Counted from the first letter of the stretch, positions 1 to 11,100 are shown. The stretch is 64,000 nucleotides of DNA from Paraspadella gotoi (GCA_051294375.1 CM119263.1:1391690-1455689); one strand, 5' to 3'. The notes: a model not told the origin generated them from the sequence alone. Translations and numbers: made by a program.

Positions 1-30
1 GTTCGAATCCATTACGGACTTTTCTTTTTT
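1..30 (+). tRNA. possible 3' end of a tRNA or tRNA-derived SINE cut by the window edge
   Basis: The window opens with GTTCGAATCC, which matches the internal B box/T-loop of tRNAs. It is followed by about 14 nt and then a T-run (TTTTCTTTTTT) that could serve as a Pol III terminator. The 5' part, including the anticodon, lies outside the window, so neither the isotype nor T-stem pairing can be checked. A B box in a SINE is an equally good explanation. Confidence 0.3.
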
Positions 31-250
31 CCGCGACAAAATCATTTCCACGTTTTTTTTTTTATTTTCTTTTTTATTTTCTTTTTAAGGTGAGGTTGGG
101 GTAAGTTTCGCAGCCGAGACTCTGGAGGCCTCCTGACGGAAGTCGGCTTGACTTTGAGTTTGAGACACGTTATATTATTTTTGTTATTTTGTGTTTATAA
201 ATCTAATAATTTCTTACTCGGCGGGAAATGTGGTGAAGCGAGACTGGAGC

Positions 251-353
<103 letters not shown>

Positions 354-445
354 TTTGCATCGATTAAAGTGAGAAGAGAGGTGAATTTGTAATTCAGATG
401 TGGAGGACGTTTCTGAATTTCACATCGAGTTTGTTTTTTTTTCAG

Positions 446-575
446 TGAGACTAGAGACGTCGACAGTGATGATGTACTGGAGCGGTTTCAGCTCCAGTGC
501 TGGAGTAAAACGGTATTAGACCAATTGATGGAGTCAAGCGGTATCAGCGCCATAGATGAAGAAAAGCTGTTGTAA
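446..575 (+). CDS. terminal coding exon of an unidentified plus-strand gene
   Basis: A strong 3' splice site (TTTGTTTTTTTTTCAG) ends at 445. After one phase nucleotide, 42 codons run open to TAA at 573-575. The peptide begins ETRDVDSDDVLERF, continues with QLQCWSKTVLDQL and ends DEEKLL. It is acidic with mixed, non-repetitive composition, unlike the simple-repeat frames around it. No family is recognised. Earlier exons should lie upstream of the (GA)n tract or outside the window; none was identified with confidence. Downstream A/G-rich sequence would be the 3' UTR. Confidence 0.55.
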
Positions 576-1282
576 TTTTGAGCCAGCGATGAAATGAATG
601 TATGAATTGAACTGAAAAGGATAAAATCGTTTAAATTTACTTAAAATAACATTATAGGGTGTTCTTTATACCATATAAGATGTATTATAATGTATATTTC
701 GGTTGAAGCTAATCGTCAATACAAAAGAGAAATGGAACGAAGGAACGACTAAAAGAAAGAAAAAGAAAAAGAAAGAAAGTAGACTGAAAAAAAGGAAGAA
801 TGAAAGACAAAAAATAAAATAGAAAGAGCAAAAGAAAAGTAGGGAAAAATTAAAGAAAGAATAAAAGAATGAAAGAAAGAAAGAGTAAAAGAAAAAGAAA
901 GAAAGAAATTCATTATAAAGACGAAAAGAGGAAGGGAAAGTCGAACTGATTATCCGCTTGAATTTCTTTTCATTTGAGTTTTCATCTTTTCAGTCGCGCA
1001 ATCAAAAAGTATTTGAAAAAAAAAAGTCGTTTAAAACTTTAAGACTCTCATTTTTCGATGACTACTTGACTATTATTCACTACTGGCTTTTCCATTCAAA
1101 TTTGTTTGTACTTCTTAATGAATTTTAGCTTCCGTCTTCAGTTCATAAATTATTTCTTTTTTTTTAACAACAGACAGTCCCATGAACACTCAATGAATAC
1201 TAAATACCCATGAAAAGTCAATGATAATAGCCAAATGAATTCGGCACAACAACCTAAAAAATGCTAAAAAGAAATAACATGT
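576..1282. other. gene-free A/G-rich stretch
   Basis: Mostly AAAGAAAG-type purine-rich sequence, then AT-rich DNA. One open segment after an acceptor-like CAG (993-1131) was rejected as probable chance. Confidence 0.6.
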
Positions 1283-1421
1283 TCATTTCTTTTTCGGCAT
1301 TCTTCTGATTAAAGAGGAGACGGAAAAATGACTAGATAATTGATTTACATCATTGTTTAACTTTAAAGAAAATTCAGGAAGATGATGAAAGGGCCAGACG
1401 ACGAAAGAGTGCTCGACGGAA

Positions 1422-1657
<236 letters not shown>

Positions 1658-2124
1658 AGCGAATCTTTTTTTCATGCGTCCATGTTGTTACTGACTCTTG
1701 CTAGGGGAAATTTAGTTTAATCCTAAGCATTTTAAGTTTTTAAAAACGGTCCGACCGTTACGATTAGTAAATTATTTTTCATTTCTTCTTTTTTCGAAGG
1801 AAAAAACCTAAATATTTTACATCCTTTACTTTCCTTTTTTCATTTAACGTTTCTTTAAATACTGGCTAAACCTTTTCTTTTAAGATATAAATATCAATTA
1901 TTAATTAATAAATTAAATAATTAATTATTAATCAAGTAACGTAAAATTCTCCTTTCCTCCTTGACTCCATTACAAATGTGGACGCATTCCTCAGAGTCAT
2001 AGTATCTTTGATTCATCGATGACGATGACGATGATGAAGATGATGACGATCGCTAGAGATTATGCGATCAAAATCGGAAAACCATTTTCGACTCGAGTCG
2101 TGAGGGGTCGCGAATTTAGCCCCT

Positions 2125-2455
2125 TCAAACAGCCGCCCACCCAAAACAGCCACCCACCCAAAACAGCCCCACCAAAAACACAACACACCTCCAAACAGTC
2201 CCCCAAAAACAGCCCCTCCCAAAACAGCCCTCCAAAACAGTCCCCCCCGAAAACAAGCCACCCAAAAACCGCCCCTCCGGAAACCGCCCTCCCAAACAGC
2301 TCTCCCAAAACAAGCTCCTCCAAAAACAGCCCCCAAAACAGCCCCCCTAAAAAAGCCGCTCCAAACAAGCACCCCAAAACAGCGCCCCCCTTAAAAAGCC
2401 CCTCCAAACAAAAGCCACCTCAAAAAGTTATTGTTTTCTAAAACAGCCTCTCCAA
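2125..2455 (+). repeat. degenerate 10-12 bp minisatellite, core CCCAAAACAGCC
   Basis: About 30 imperfect units built on CC(C/T)(C/A)AAAACAG. The plus strand is open across it as a Pro/Lys/Ser/Asn-rich frame (PPKTAPPKTQ style), joined upstream to a (GAT)n-derived segment from 2019. The minus strand is open too (Gly/Phe-rich), as expected of an array lacking stop trinucleotides. Coding status is unsupported. Confidence 0.85.
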
Positions 2456-2639
2456 ACAGCCCCAATCCTACTCCCCCTTTGAGTTGTTAAAATTCGAGAT
2501 TGAAGGAAAAAAAATGATTTGAAATAAAATAACCGAACGACTTCGATGATTGTCGGTGATTCACTCTGGACGTGATGAAAGGCAAAACAATTTTTCAATA
2601 AAATAAGTTAATTTTTTTTTTACTGAAAAAGTCGTCAAA

Positions 2640-2905
2640 TTTTTGGCCATATTTTCTAAAAGCCCCCCATTTCAGCTCAATTTTAGAATTAATCTAGTTT
2701 TTAGGTTTAAGAATTAGGTTAAAGGTTAGGAATAGGAATTAGGTTAGGGATTAGGGTTAGCGATTTGGTTAGAGATTCGGTTTAGGATTAAGGTTAGGGA
2801 TTAGGGATTATGGTTAGGGATTAATGAATGCGTTAAGCGTTTGGTAAGAGATTATAAGTAATTCGTAATATTAGGAACAGAAATGGGGCAGATCGGAAAT
2901 AATGC
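2640..2905. mobile_element. dispersed element with CCCCATTTC/GAAATGGGG ends and a TTAGGG-like core
   Basis: GCCATATTTTCTAAAAGCCC and CCATTTCAG at the left face GAAATGGGGCAGATCGG at the right in inverted orientation, enclosing (GATTAGGGTTAG)-type degenerate repeats. The same layout recurs near 12955-13115, 33490-33685, 41780-42190, 45800-46135 and 51180-51340. This is a non-autonomous element rather than a true telomere. It carries no gene. Confidence 0.6.
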
Positions 2906-3177
2906 AAAATTTTTATTTGTAAAAATTTTGGTAAGAAAATAAGAAACATTTAAAGAACTTTATTTTTATTCGGCATTTTTGTTTCTTCTTGTATAGTTTG
3001 TTTTGTTCTTTTTTGTCCTCCTCTTTCGCTCCATTCTTTTTTCTTTTTTCTTTTTCTTTCTTTTCTTTTTCGATTCCACCTCTCTCAGTCCTCGTTTAGA
3101 CTCAAACGAACAAACAAACATCTGTTTACGAAAAGAAAAAAATTCGGCAAAACAAATCCGAACAAAGAAAAACGAGG

Positions 3178-3286
<109 letters not shown>

Positions 3287-4074
3287 AAAAGAGCATGATT
3301 GAGCGTGGAGCAAAAGAGACAAACAAGCAAAAGAACATGATTGAGCGTGGAGCAGGGGAAAGAGAGAGAGAGAGACAATCACACACAGCAACGGAAAAAG
3401 CTTGCTCGTTCGTAACATGATTCTCTTTACGAGAAAAGTTAAGTGTAATGATTAAGGTTCAATGAAAAGAGATATATCGTGATCTATATATCGTGAGATA
3501 TATCGTGATCGGCGATGTCGCTTCCACATGCTAAATACTTTTTTAGACATCTGTACTTGGGTTTTTATTAAAATTAACAGTTTTTCTTATTTAAAAGAGC
3601 AAAACGTCTCGTTAAGAGACGAATCGAGAGGATCCGGTCCTTCGACTTTCACCAACGCGAATGGAATAAATAGGTGAGAGATGTCGAGGTGACCTCGTGC
3701 GATCAATTGATCGAGGAAGGGGGGAGGGAGTCAATTCAAATCCAAGCACCAGGTGGTTTGATCTCACACCCCCCCTCAAAAGAGCGCGATTTCAGGGCGA
3801 GGAATTGAAATGTCGGGTGTTCGTTGATATGTTTAATGATTTATTTATATCTTTGATAATCGAAACAAATCTTGCGTGAAAAGAGAAAGAGAGAGCGAGA
3901 GAGGAGAGCAGAGAGAGAGAGAGAGAGAGAGAGAGTGGGGAAATCGATATACAGAATTAATTATTTATATTTCTCGACGACGCTTATCGAGTTTGGATTT
4001 CAACGACGACGGCGACGACGACGACGACGACAAAGAAGAAGAAGAAGAAGAAGAATAAAAGCCGTCGCCTTCTC

Positions 4075-4180
4075 CGAGTTCGAGGATCAACGGGTGACGT
4101 GCGCCGAATCCGAGATGAGGATCGCGCATGCGCGTGGATTAAAGCCAAGCGCGTTGCGCGCGAATCGATCGTCGCACGCA
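4075..4180. promoter_or_regulatory. CpG-rich patch with an NRF1-like palindrome
   Basis: Contains GCGCATGCGCG, close to the NRF1 consensus TGCGCATGCGCA, in CpG-rich context. No adjacent first exon could be recognised, so promoter function is a guess. Confidence 0.25.
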
Positions 4181-4202
4181 GCAATGATATGACACGAGGG
4201 CA

Positions 4203-4325
4203 AATGTTTAATACCATTGGGGACTGCTCTCGGTCCAATTAGGGATCGATTTCGGTACAATTGGGGATGGATCTCGGTACAATTGGGGATCGATCTCGGT
4301 ACAATTGGGGATCGATCTCGGTAAC
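4203..4325. repeat. 22-bp minisatellite, about 5 units
   Basis: The unit is GGTACAATTGGGGAT followed by CGATCTC; the outer units are diverged (for example GGTCCAATTAGGG). Confidence 0.9.
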
Positions 4326-4495
4326 TAACGGTTATGATCTGATTGTATTACTCATTGTAATACTCAATGAGCCACCGGGCTTATCGGCGGGTTGCAAATG
4401 TTGCAAAGCCCGACGACAAAAGAATGATGCTTAAGAAATGGGAACAATCATTATTACAATTATCCAATATCTATTAATTTAACCTTTTGTGAGGT

Positions 4496-4553
<58 letters not shown>
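4496..4553. repeat. (AAT)n microsatellite
   Basis: About 19 trinucleotide units. Confidence 0.95.
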
Positions 4554-4554
<1 letters not shown>

Positions 4555-4842
4555 CGTAATAAAGATAATAACGTATCAAAACTTTCACAGTCGTTCTCTT
4601 TTTAATTTCAAAACTCGGTTAATTGGCAAAAAAAATGTACTGCTAACGTTTTAAACGATACTAATATCATTATTGTAATTGATTATTGTAATAATTGTAA
4701 TCAATCCTCTTGCTAAGTAAAAGTTGACGCCAAAATTAACCGAACTTTTCATAAAACCAACCGATTAATGTGATCTGTGAAAGACTCCCAGCGCATCGCT
4801 CACGTGCGCGAGCGAATCGGAATCCTGGGACCGTCGAGCACC

Positions 4843-4845
<3 letters not shown>

Positions 4846-4911
<66 letters not shown>

Positions 4912-5045
4912 TGAGAGAGAGAGAACAAATCGTGGAGAAATCTTTTCAACGAACAGACATTATCAACTTGATGAGCGTCGGCTATTAGATGAGCGCAAGG
5001 TCTAATTCACCGAGTACGCAAAGTTCATTTCGCTCTCGCTTTCAT

Positions 5046-5087
<42 letters not shown>

Positions 5088-5132
5088 AGAGGAGAGGAGA
5101 GAGAGAGAGAGAGAGTGATGAGAGAGAGAGAT
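4846..5132. repeat. interrupted (GA)n arrays
   Basis: Two GA-rich arrays (4846-4925 and 5048-5132) flank about 120 bp of unique sequence. Confidence 0.9.
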
Positions 5133-5183
5133 AATCATAACGCTAGTCAGTGATACGGAATAATAATCACAGATTCGTGACAT

Positions 5184-5267
5184 ACCGAATAAGATTTATT
5201 TCAGACCGAATAAAATTTATTTCAGACCGAATAAGATTTATTTCAGACCGAATAAGATTTATTTTAG
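5184..5267 (+). repeat. 21-bp minisatellite in which each unit ends in an acceptor-like TTTATTTCAG
   Basis: Four units of ACCGAATAAGATTTATTTCAG plus a partial unit. The units end at 5204, 5225, 5246 and 5267; the last ends TTTTAG. Each end resembles a 3' splice site, and the unit is seven codons long. Confidence 0.9.
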
Positions 5268-5319
5268 ACCGATGATAATGGTTGATGATGCTTATGATGA
5301 CAAAGATGACGAGTCATGA
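5205..5319 (+). CDS. possible terminal exon with tandem acceptors
   Basis: From the first CAG at 5204, one phase nucleotide is followed by an open frame. It reads PNKIYFR repeats and then the non-repeat tail PMIMVDDAYDDKDDES before TGA at 5317-5319. Each 21-bp unit adds exactly seven residues, so alternative use of the acceptors would keep the same acidic tail. The AT-rich unit could mimic an acceptor by chance, and the tail borders GAT-rich DNA, so this is tentative. Confidence 0.3.
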
Positions 5320-5589
5320 TTCCATCTTTATTTTCGAATCGTGATTATTTAGAGCGTAATGATGACATTTGTGATGACAACGATTCATAAACTGACAATC
5401 GTAACTGAGATCGATCCCCGGGTGGGCGTGGCCCGATTTAATTGCTTCGTCGCTTTCGTCGTCCCGATGGAAAAAAAGTCGCTTCGTCCATTGTTGACCG
5501 ACGACGATGATGATGACGTTGACAATGACGTCGACAAAGGGGAAATCAATGATAACAAAGATGGCCGACAATGACAATGGCCGTAGTCA

Positions 5590-6216
5590 TTAATGACGGC
5601 TGACGATGAGGACGCCGATGACGATAATGAGAACGATGACAATGATTAATTTAATGACGACGATGACAATGATTAATTTAATGATGATGACAATGATTAA
5701 TTTAATGACGACGATGACAGCGATTAATTTAATGACAACGATTAATTTAATGACGATGATGACAATGATTAATTTAATGATGACAATGACAATGATTAAT
5801 TTATTGACGACGATGACAATGATTAATTTAATGACAATGATGACAATGATTAATTTAATGACGACGATGACAATGATTAATTTAATGATGATGACAATGA
5901 TTAATTTAATGACGACAATGACATCGATTAATTGAATGACAACGATGACAACGATTAATTTAATGACGATGATGACAATGATTAATTTAATGACGACGAT
6001 GACAATGATTAATTTAATGACGATGATGACAACGATTAATTTAATGATGATGACAACGATTAATTTAATGACGACGATGACAATGATTAATTTAATGACG
6101 AAGATGACAACGATTAAGTTAATGACGACGATGACAACGATTAATTTAATGACGACGATGACAACGATGATGAAAACGATGACGATGATGGTCGACGACG
6201 ATGACGACGATGACAA
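5590..6216. repeat. 18/24/27-bp minisatellite (AATGACGACGATGACAATG family), about 23 units
   Basis: Units end in GATTAATTT and vary in length by multiples of three. The minus strand is open for 208 codons (IIVIVVIKL-like units). The plus strand is open on either side of a single TGA near 5934. Trinucleotide-sized indels could come from slippage on GAC/GAT runs or from coding constraint; no splice or start context favours a gene. Confidence 0.85.
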
Positions 6217-6254
6217 ACATCGACTAGATTCGCGATTTAAATTTTTTTTTAAAG

Positions 6255-6425
6255 GATCGGTTTCTTCCGCGGGAGACGAACCGGTCCGCGATCCGAGCGA
6301 CGCGTGGTGGCGCGAGTGACGAGCGCCACGTGACGCGCGTAAGGAATCGTCGTCGTCGTCGTTGTTGTCGTCGTCGTCGTCGTCATAGACGTGGTCATTG
6401 TCGTCGTCGATGTGTGATGAGCGTG
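6255..6425. promoter_or_regulatory. CpG-rich island with E-box, followed by (GTC)n
   Basis: CpG-dense DNA with GCCACGTGACGCGCG (CACGTG E-box) is followed by a GTC trinucleotide run. It might be a promoter; no linked exon was found. Confidence 0.25.
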
Positions 6426-7160
6426 GCGCTATGAGAGCGGCGAGATGATGATTAGTTTACTGTTTCATTGAGTAATACTAATTAATAGTAATAGTAATTA
6501 AATTACTTAATGAATGGCGATGATGATTGACAAACTTCAAACTTCACGATAGTCGTCCGATTAAAATTCGTCAAAGATTAAAATTAAAAAATCAAAAAAG
6601 TTAAAAAACAATTTAAAAAAAAAGTTAACATTAAATTTAAACTTTAAAGGGAGAAAACGGAAGATTTTAATTAAAGAAAAAGTAATATTTTTAATTTTAG
6701 TTGACAGAAAATGTGATAAACGGTTAGAAAACGTGTTGAGATCCGAGGTCTTTTAATATTAGACTTAAAAAAAAGGCTCTCCCAATTTTAATTTTCTCTT
6801 CGTTATTTTTCGTCTTCTACAAAGTTCAGATTAATTAACTAATTAATTAACTACTAATACAAAAAGTATTACAATTTAAACTCGTGTTCAAAAAAATAAA
6901 CCAGAAGGTTATTTGAGGATCGAGGATTCCCCATATTATGGAGACAGAATAATTGTTGAGAATTGACTAATGATGACCTATGACCCATGACCTATGATCC
7001 AATTAGCGCTTTGAACGGTTTGTGGATTTTAATCTAATTCAATAGTAGAATAACGTCGAGAAAATGTTATTAGTTAATGTTCCATAGTTGTTGGTTTAAC
7101 AAAGCCATGAGAAAGTTAATTTATTTATTTATTTATTTATTGAAATGTAGAATTAATTGC
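6426..7160. other. AT-rich, no gene seen
   Basis: Low-complexity AT-rich sequence with short TTAATTAA runs and an ATTT tetranucleotide run near 7121-7141. No splice-bounded open segment or element was recognised. Confidence 0.6.
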
Positions 7161-7169
7161 AGGTGCAGA

Positions 7170-7305
7170 GGAGTCGAGAAGAGAAGAGAAGAGAAGAGAA
7201 GAGAACGACAGATGCGAAAGATAGGAAGGAATTCGGGCGAAGAAAAGAAAAGAAAAGCTCAGCGGACAGACGGGAAAAGAGAGAGAGAGAAAGAAGAGAG
7301 AGAGA

Positions 7306-7378
<73 letters not shown>

Positions 7379-7500
7379 AGAGAGACGAGAGAGAGAGAAG
7401 AGAGAGAAAGAGAGAGAGAAAGGAGAGAAGAGAAGAGAGGAGAGAAAGAGAGAGAGAAGAGAGAGAGAAAAGAAGAGAGAAAGAAGAGAGAGAGAGAGTG
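7170..7500. repeat. polypurine GA/GAAGA array
   Basis: About 330 bp almost free of pyrimidines on the plus strand, made of GAGAAGA and GAGAGA runs; RE/EK frames are artefacts. Confidence 0.9.
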
Positions 7501-7770
7501 TCCTTATCAAGGTTGACGAAAGGCTATCGGCATTCGGTTCCCATCATTCATGGAACGAGTGACAGATTCGACGAAAAAGCTTAAGCTTAAGTGTGAGACT
7601 GTGAAAGTGATTCCATTGGCCTTCCACTTTATTGCCTCTTCGATGTCGTGACGAATATACATTTTACTGGGAGACGGTATATATACTCTATATATACTCT
7701 ATATATACTCTATATTACCGTAATATAAGCTCTTTATATCCTTCATACACGGGATGTTTTAGGCCACGAA

Positions 7771-8134
7771 AGACCGGGATCGCAGCACCGCTAGAACGGG
7801 ATGGCAGCACCGCAAGAACGGGATCGCAGCACCGCAAGATCGATATCACAGCACAGCAAGAATGGGATTGCCACACCATAAGAGCAGGATCACCGCACCG
7901 CAAGAACGGGATTGCAGCACTGCAAGAACAACATTGCAGCACCACAAGAAAAGGGATTGCATCACCACAAGAAGAGGATCACAGCACTGCAAGAACGGGA
8001 TGGCACCACTGCAAGATCGATATCCCAGCACTAAAAGAACGGGATTGCAGCACCGCAAGAAAAGGATCGCAGCACCGCAAGATCGATATCCCAGCACTGC
8101 AAGAACCGGATCGCAGTACCGCAAAAACGAGATA
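7771..8134. repeat. 22-bp minisatellite, about 16 units
   Basis: The plus-strand unit is roughly AGAACGGGATCGCAGCACCGCA. On the minus strand it reads TTCTTGCGGTGCTG and so on; several units carry TTCTTGCAG, identical to the acceptor of the exon at 8254-8339 next door. All frames are open because the unit lacks stops. Twenty-two is not a multiple of three, so a coding array would change frame at each unit. Confidence 0.9.
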
Positions 8135-8253
8135 GCGGGCGCCCAGATTTCGGTGATTCTAAGCGAAAATATTTTGAAGAATTTCTCTTGGATTTCTTCA
8201 GAGCAATAAAACTGGGAAAGTAAAGGTAAGTTAAGGAACTCTTTTTACCTTAC

Positions 8254-8339
8254 TTTTTCCTTTGGAACCTCGATAGAAAAGCGGGTTCTATTTTTAGCCG
8301 TCTCGTTCCATCGCTGCGAGGAACCGGGCAGCGTAATCC
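8254..8339 (-). CDS. internal coding exon, unidentified protein
   Basis: On the minus strand the acceptor GTCGAGTTCTTGCAG is followed by two phase nucleotides. Twenty-eight codons then read ITLPGSSQRWNETAK and NRTRFSIEVPKEK and end exactly at GTAAGG, a good donor, in phase 0. The peptide carries two N-glycosylation sequons (NET, NRT) and alternating hydrophobic residues typical of a beta-sheet ectodomain. The RFSIEVP stretch loosely recalls galectin or jelly-roll folds, but that is not enough for a family call. Neighbouring exons were not recognised; the downstream intron would run into the 22-bp array. Confidence 0.45.
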
Positions 8340-8457
8340 CTGCAAGAACTCGACAATAAACTAGATTAATAAAGTTTTTATTCTTGGTTTTTTTAATTTG
8401 AACATACGGAAATAGAGCTTTTTTAGGGGAAGAGGATAACAAAAAATAACAAAATAA

Positions 8458-8645
8458 CAAAAAATTATCCATTCATTTAATAAATAAGCTATCTTTCCCC
8501 AGACTTTGGACAGGCTTTGGTGGTTTAAGGCCTCCATCACTCTTACAAGATAATGACATAATGACATAATGACATAGCAGGGTCCTTCAAGCTTTTAATC
8601 AAGACTCTCTCACAGTCTCGTTTATTCATTTGATATTTATTTTCA
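8458..8645 (-). mobile_element. dispersed element R1 copy (ATTCATTTAATAAATAAGC family)
   Basis: Shares ATCCATTCATTTAATAAATA, GACTTTGGACAGGCTTTGG, CTCCATCACTCTTACAAG and AATCAAGACTCTCTCACAG with copies at 42965-43110, 50511-50775, 53980-54180 and 63808-63960. No coding capacity was seen; it is a MITE/SINE-like non-autonomous element. Confidence 0.75.
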
Positions 8646-8659
8646 TTATGACATGACGT

Positions 8660-8940
8660 TTTAAGAACTAGGGAAACTAGTTTTTAGTTGCGCCGCGAAT
8701 ATTCGTTTTCGGTCGGTCGGTCCGTGGGTCAGTCGATATGTCTGTCCGTCGAACTGCTAGCGCCGCCTTCTGGAATTCCTAAAACTATAAAGAATAAAAG
8801 ACGGAATTTTAATGCATTGCAAAAAAAAAATTTTAGTCATGTCATGTCATGTCATATCATGTGATCAAAGGAAAATATCCTTGAAAATAAAGTCACTTCG
8901 GTGAAACAAATTACCGTTCTTGTTTTGTTTGAAATCCCAA
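8660..8940 (+). mobile_element. dispersed element R2 copy (GGTCGGTC / TCATGTCATGTCAT family)
   Basis: Contains AGTTGCGCCGCGAATATTCG, GGTCGGTCGGTCCG, CTATAAAGAATAAAAGACGG and repeated TCATGTCA. The layout is shared with 54718-55080 and 62575-62850 (plus) and 16795-17010 (minus). Hairpin-end features are described under the minus copy. Confidence 0.75.
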
Positions 8941-9179
8941 GATCTTTCTTTGTCCTCTTTTGAAAATTTAACCGAAAACAAAGAAAAAGTTAAAACGTTT
9001 AATACTGTGACCCAAAGCTTTCGGTGACCCAGCTGACCCAAAGACTCCAGTGACCCAGCTGACCCAGCTTTGACACCGTGACCCAGCTCTGACTAAGTGA
9101 CCCAAATCTGACCCGACGTAACGAGCGAAGAGACGTTCACTTGACGGACTTAAGAAGTCATCGACTTAAGCCTCTGACT

Positions 9180-9188
9180 TAGTCTCTC

Positions 9189-9219
<31 letters not shown>

Positions 9220-9339
9220 CTCTCTCTCTGTCTCTCTCTCTCTCTCTTTCTCTCTTTCTCTCTCTCTCTTTCTCTCTCTCTCTTTTTTTTCTCTCTCTCT
9301 CTCACTCTCTCTCTCTCTTTTTTTCTCTCTCTCAATTAC

Positions 9340-9381
<42 letters not shown>

Positions 9382-9400
9382 CCTCCATCCCTCCCTTTCC
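9180..9400. repeat. (CT)n array with interruptions
   Basis: A pyrimidine tract of about 220 bp on the plus strand (CTCTTT interruptions). It is preceded by GTGACCCAGCTGACCC short repeats at about 9009-9115. Confidence 0.9.
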
Positions 9401-9602
9401 TTCAATATTTACACGTAAAAACATCCTCGGCCACATAAACACTTCCTCACCCTCTCACTCTCACTCTCTAACCGTTAAAGAGAGAAAGTCTTCTCTCTTT
9501 TTGTTTGGCGCCATCTTGTTTTGTCCGAGAGAGGGGGGGAAACCGGCGATGGACTCGTTTGGATCTCCGGTTGTGGAATTCCACGCATTTCGATACTCAC
9601 AA

Positions 9603-9658
<56 letters not shown>

Positions 9659-9669
9659 CTTCTCTCTCT

Positions 9670-9732
<63 letters not shown>
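9603..9732. repeat. (CT)n microsatellite
   Basis: About 130 bp with few interruptions. A GCGCCATCTTG motif (YY1-like AAGATGGCGC on the other strand) lies about 90 bp upstream at 9509; no first exon can be assigned. Confidence 0.95.
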
Positions 9733-9735
<3 letters not shown>

Positions 9736-10654
9736 GATTCGAACCGGTTAAACAACGAACGGACGAGAATCTTAACAACCCTGGACTTTGTTCCGTTTCG
9801 CAGTTGCTCTTGCAGTCAATGGTGGCTGATGGTTGTTTTGGTCTCCAGGTTTTGTCTTTCGTTTTTGTCTTTCTCCCTTCTCTGCTCCATTCTCCCACCT
9901 CGCTCAGTTTTCATCTCCTGTCGTCCACGATTCAAAAGCTCCATGGTTCTGCTGGCCTCAGTGGCCCATTGGCCTTATTGACCCATTGGCCTCATTGGCT
10001 TATTGGCCATTCTCCTCTTTTCTCTCTCCTTCTTTTCTGGCCACATGTACATTTTCCTCTTTTCTCTTTTCTTCCTCTTTCCTTTCTTATCAATTTTTTT
10101 CGTTATTCCAATTCTTTTTCAAATTTCCCTCATCTTTTTCAGGTGAGTTTGTTTTTTCCTCCTTTAACTCCTTACCCTTCACTCCGCCGAACTCACTCTG
10201 TCCTGCCTTTCTTTCACCGCCCCGTGTCACAGAGCACCCGCCAAGAAAAGAAAAGAAATAAAAAGAAAAGAAAAGAAAAGAAAAGAAAAGAAAAGAAAAG
10301 AAAAGAAAAGATCAGTTTTTACTCGAGGAAAATGATCCGCGATAAATTCTATTGTGACGGGAGTTGAGAAAAAAAGTTCGCTTAACTTACCCAATTTTAT
10401 CGATTTCACCTCGAACTATCAACAGAAAATTCACAGTCACCAACCATTATTTCTTTTCTTGAGAATTTTGGTCACGGGATAAAAGAAAGAATTTGCAAAT
10501 GTTAACGCTAAGCCATTTCTCAAATTTTCTAATTTTCTAATTTTCTAATTTTCTAATTCACATTAAAATTATGGGTTTATTGCCAGATCGAGATTTAATC
10601 ATGGGAATTAACCACACGTGTTCCACTTTTCCCTTTCGTTTGAACCAAGGGGGG

Positions 10655-10760
10655 GGGGCATTGGTTGTTTGTTTACCTGACGGAATATTCCATGCGATTC
10701 ATTGGTTTCAATTCAGAACCGTTGACGTCATCAAGCCACGCCCCCTTTTGCCAATTTCCC
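10655..10760. promoter_or_regulatory. promoter-like cluster: CCAAT-type, CRE and GC box
   Basis: Within about 100 bp lie two ATTGG motifs (reverse CCAAT), a perfect CRE palindrome TGACGTCA (near 10724) and CCACGCCCCC (Sp/KLF-like). The cluster is tighter than expected in AT-rich surroundings. No downstream first exon on either strand was confirmed. Confidence 0.35.
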
Positions 10761-10997
10761 TTTTTTTAAACGTCCTTGCTTGTCAAGTTAAATGCGCAGA
10801 TTTTGTGTCGTTTTCATATTAGTTTTTTATACGTAAGTAATTGAAATCGTTTTGCTTCGATAAATTTTCTTTTCGAGTAAAAATCAGTTTTTTAATACAT
10901 AAGTTAAAATTGGACGAGAAAGAGAGAAAAGTAATACTAATAAAAAAGTAATACTATTAACCTATTAGGTTTTAGAATATTATTTTTTACTATTATT

Positions 10998-11000
<3 letters not shown>

Positions 11001-11086
<86 letters not shown>
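11001..11086. repeat. (CT)n microsatellite serving as a possible polypyrimidine tract
   Basis: A near-perfect CT tract ending 15 bp before TTTTTTTCAG at 11100. Confidence 0.95.
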
Positions 11087-11088
<2 letters not shown>

Positions 11089-11100
11089 CCTTTTTTTCAG

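Noticed and set aside
993-1131. 45 open codons after TTTTCATCTTTTCAG
   Set aside because: Good acceptor, but the frame depends on a ten-A run, is Phe/Leu/Lys-rich in AT-rich DNA and has no upstream partner; chance is likely.
2700-2830. Interstitial telomere from a chromosome fusion
   Set aside because: The same degenerate TTAGGG-like core with matching inverted ends occurs six times, so a dispersed element is the better explanation.
7771-8134. Zinc-finger or other repeat-protein gene suggested by long frames across the 22-bp array
   Set aside because: A 22-bp unit changes frame every copy; frames are open only because the unit lacks stop triplets, and no finger spacing is seen.
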